Below, piece after piece: positions 5,159 through 5,621 of a stretch of 5,621 bases of DNA. The notes below the pieces were generated by a model. It had not been told where the DNA came from and searched no databases. It worked only from the letters and a program-made list of their open reading frames with translations. The stretch lies in the NCBI GenBank assembly GCA_002452635.1, contig DKEU01000071.1, forward strand, positions 1 to 5,621, read 5' to 3'. The stretch's first letter is position 1; each line of letters starts with the position of its first letter. Origin of the DNA: Desulfovibrionaceae bacterium UBA6814 (GTDB taxonomy: Bacteria; Desulfobacterota; Desulfovibrionia; Desulfovibrionales; Desulfovibrionaceae). A program made the position numbers and the translations under genes.

Positions 5159-5621
5159 CCCTGGACATCCTGGACGAACGCCGCGACCAGATCCGCCGCA
5201 TCGGCGAGGGCGAGTTCGCCATCGCCTGCAACCGCGAGAGCCTGGCCGGCGCGGTCTCCCAGCGGGCCTGCGTGTTCTGCGGCTCGCGGGTGGTGCTCTA
5301 CCCCATCGCCGACGCCCTGCACCTGGTGCACGGCCCCATCGGCTGCGCGGCCTACACCTGGGACATCCGCGGGGCCCTGTCCTCGGGTCCCGAGCTGCAC
5401 CGCCTGTCCTTCTCCACGGACCTGCAGGAAAAGGACGTGATCTTCGGCGGCGAGAAGAAGCTGGAGGCCGCCCTGCGCGAGCTCATCGCCCGGCACGAGC
5501 CGGCCGGGGCCTTTGTCTACTCCACCTGCATCGTGGGCCTCATCGGCGACGACATCCGCGCGGTCTGCAAGCGGGTGGCCCAGGACACCGGCATCCCGGT
5601 GATCCCGGTCATGAGCGAGGG
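5155..5621 (+). CDS. nifE: FeMo-cofactor scaffold protein NifE, 3'-truncated by window edge
   Basis: NifE, with NifN, forms the scaffold on which the NifB-cofactor is matured to FeMo-cofactor before transfer to NifDK. The visible 155 residues are the N-terminal part of a protein normally near 450-475. The stretch SQRACVFCGSRVVLYPIADA is a hallmark of NifE and separates it from NifD. Cys39, Cys64 (HGPIGCAAYTW) and Cys125 (STCIVGLIGDD) match the cysteines that hold the NifEN [4Fe-4S] cluster (Cys37, Cys62 and Cys124 in A. vinelandii). FSTDLQEKDVIFGGEKKL is also characteristic. The ATG overlaps the GNAT stop codon, and GGAGG at 5141-5145 lies 9 bases upstream. The N-terminus before the first cysteine is short and not fused to another domain. 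The frame is open to the last base, so the truncation comes from the window and is not a mutation. nifN would be expected downstream. Confidence 0.97.
   Translation, partial: MTLDILDERRDQIRRIGEGEFAIACNRESLAGAVSQRACVFCGSRVVLYPIADALHLVHGPIGCAAYTWDIRGALSSGPELHRLSFSTDLQEKDVIFGGEKKLEAALRELIARHEPAGAFVYSTCIVGLIGDDIRAVCKRVAQDTGIPVIPVMSE

Overview
The window is an internal stretch of a molybdenum-nitrogenase (nif) operon. All genes lie on the + strand in the order nifH (3' half only), nifI1, nifI2, nifD, nifK, a thioredoxin-like [2Fe-2S] ferredoxin gene, a GNAT acetyltransferase gene, and nifE (5' third only). The DNA is GC-rich with mostly G or C in third codon positions. Three things suggest an anaerobic, Desulfovibrio-like sulfate reducer (Desulfobacterota): the PII-like genes nifI1 and nifI2 inserted between nifH and nifD, a long clostridial-type NifD, and a short NifK without the N-terminal extension. 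This assignment is inferred from gene order and protein style, not from any database search.

Layout. Bases 1-434 encode the C-terminal half of the Fe protein. Bases 479-826 and 823-1197 encode NifI1 and NifI2, overlapping by ATGA. A 102-base gap (1198-1299) holds a perfect 10-bp inverted repeat with a 3-base loop, then the nifD ribosome-binding site. Bases 1300-2940 (NifD) and 2959-4329 (NifK) encode the MoFe protein and keep every P-cluster and FeMo-cofactor ligand I could place. Bases 4342-4647 encode the ferredoxin. A GNAT gene follows (preferred start 4682, alternative 4667) and overlaps the nifE start by ATGA at 5155-5158. nifE runs off the right edge.

How the genes work together. NifH delivers electrons to NifDK. 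NifI1 and NifI2 are expected to form a complex that switches NifDK off when fixed nitrogen is plentiful (low 2-oxoglutarate). The ferredoxin is of a type linked to MoFe protein in Clostridium pasteurianum. NifE, with NifN presumably encoded beyond the window, is the scaffold on which FeMo-cofactor is completed. The GNAT enzyme has no established place in nitrogen fixation and is the least explained gene here. Gaps are short and two junctions overlap, so the set is probably one transcript. Its promoter would lie upstream of nifH, outside the window.

No RNA genes, mobile elements, CRISPR arrays or origins were seen. I see no wholly new system. The points most worth checking are the hairpin between nifI2 and nifD and the GNAT gene coupled to nifE.
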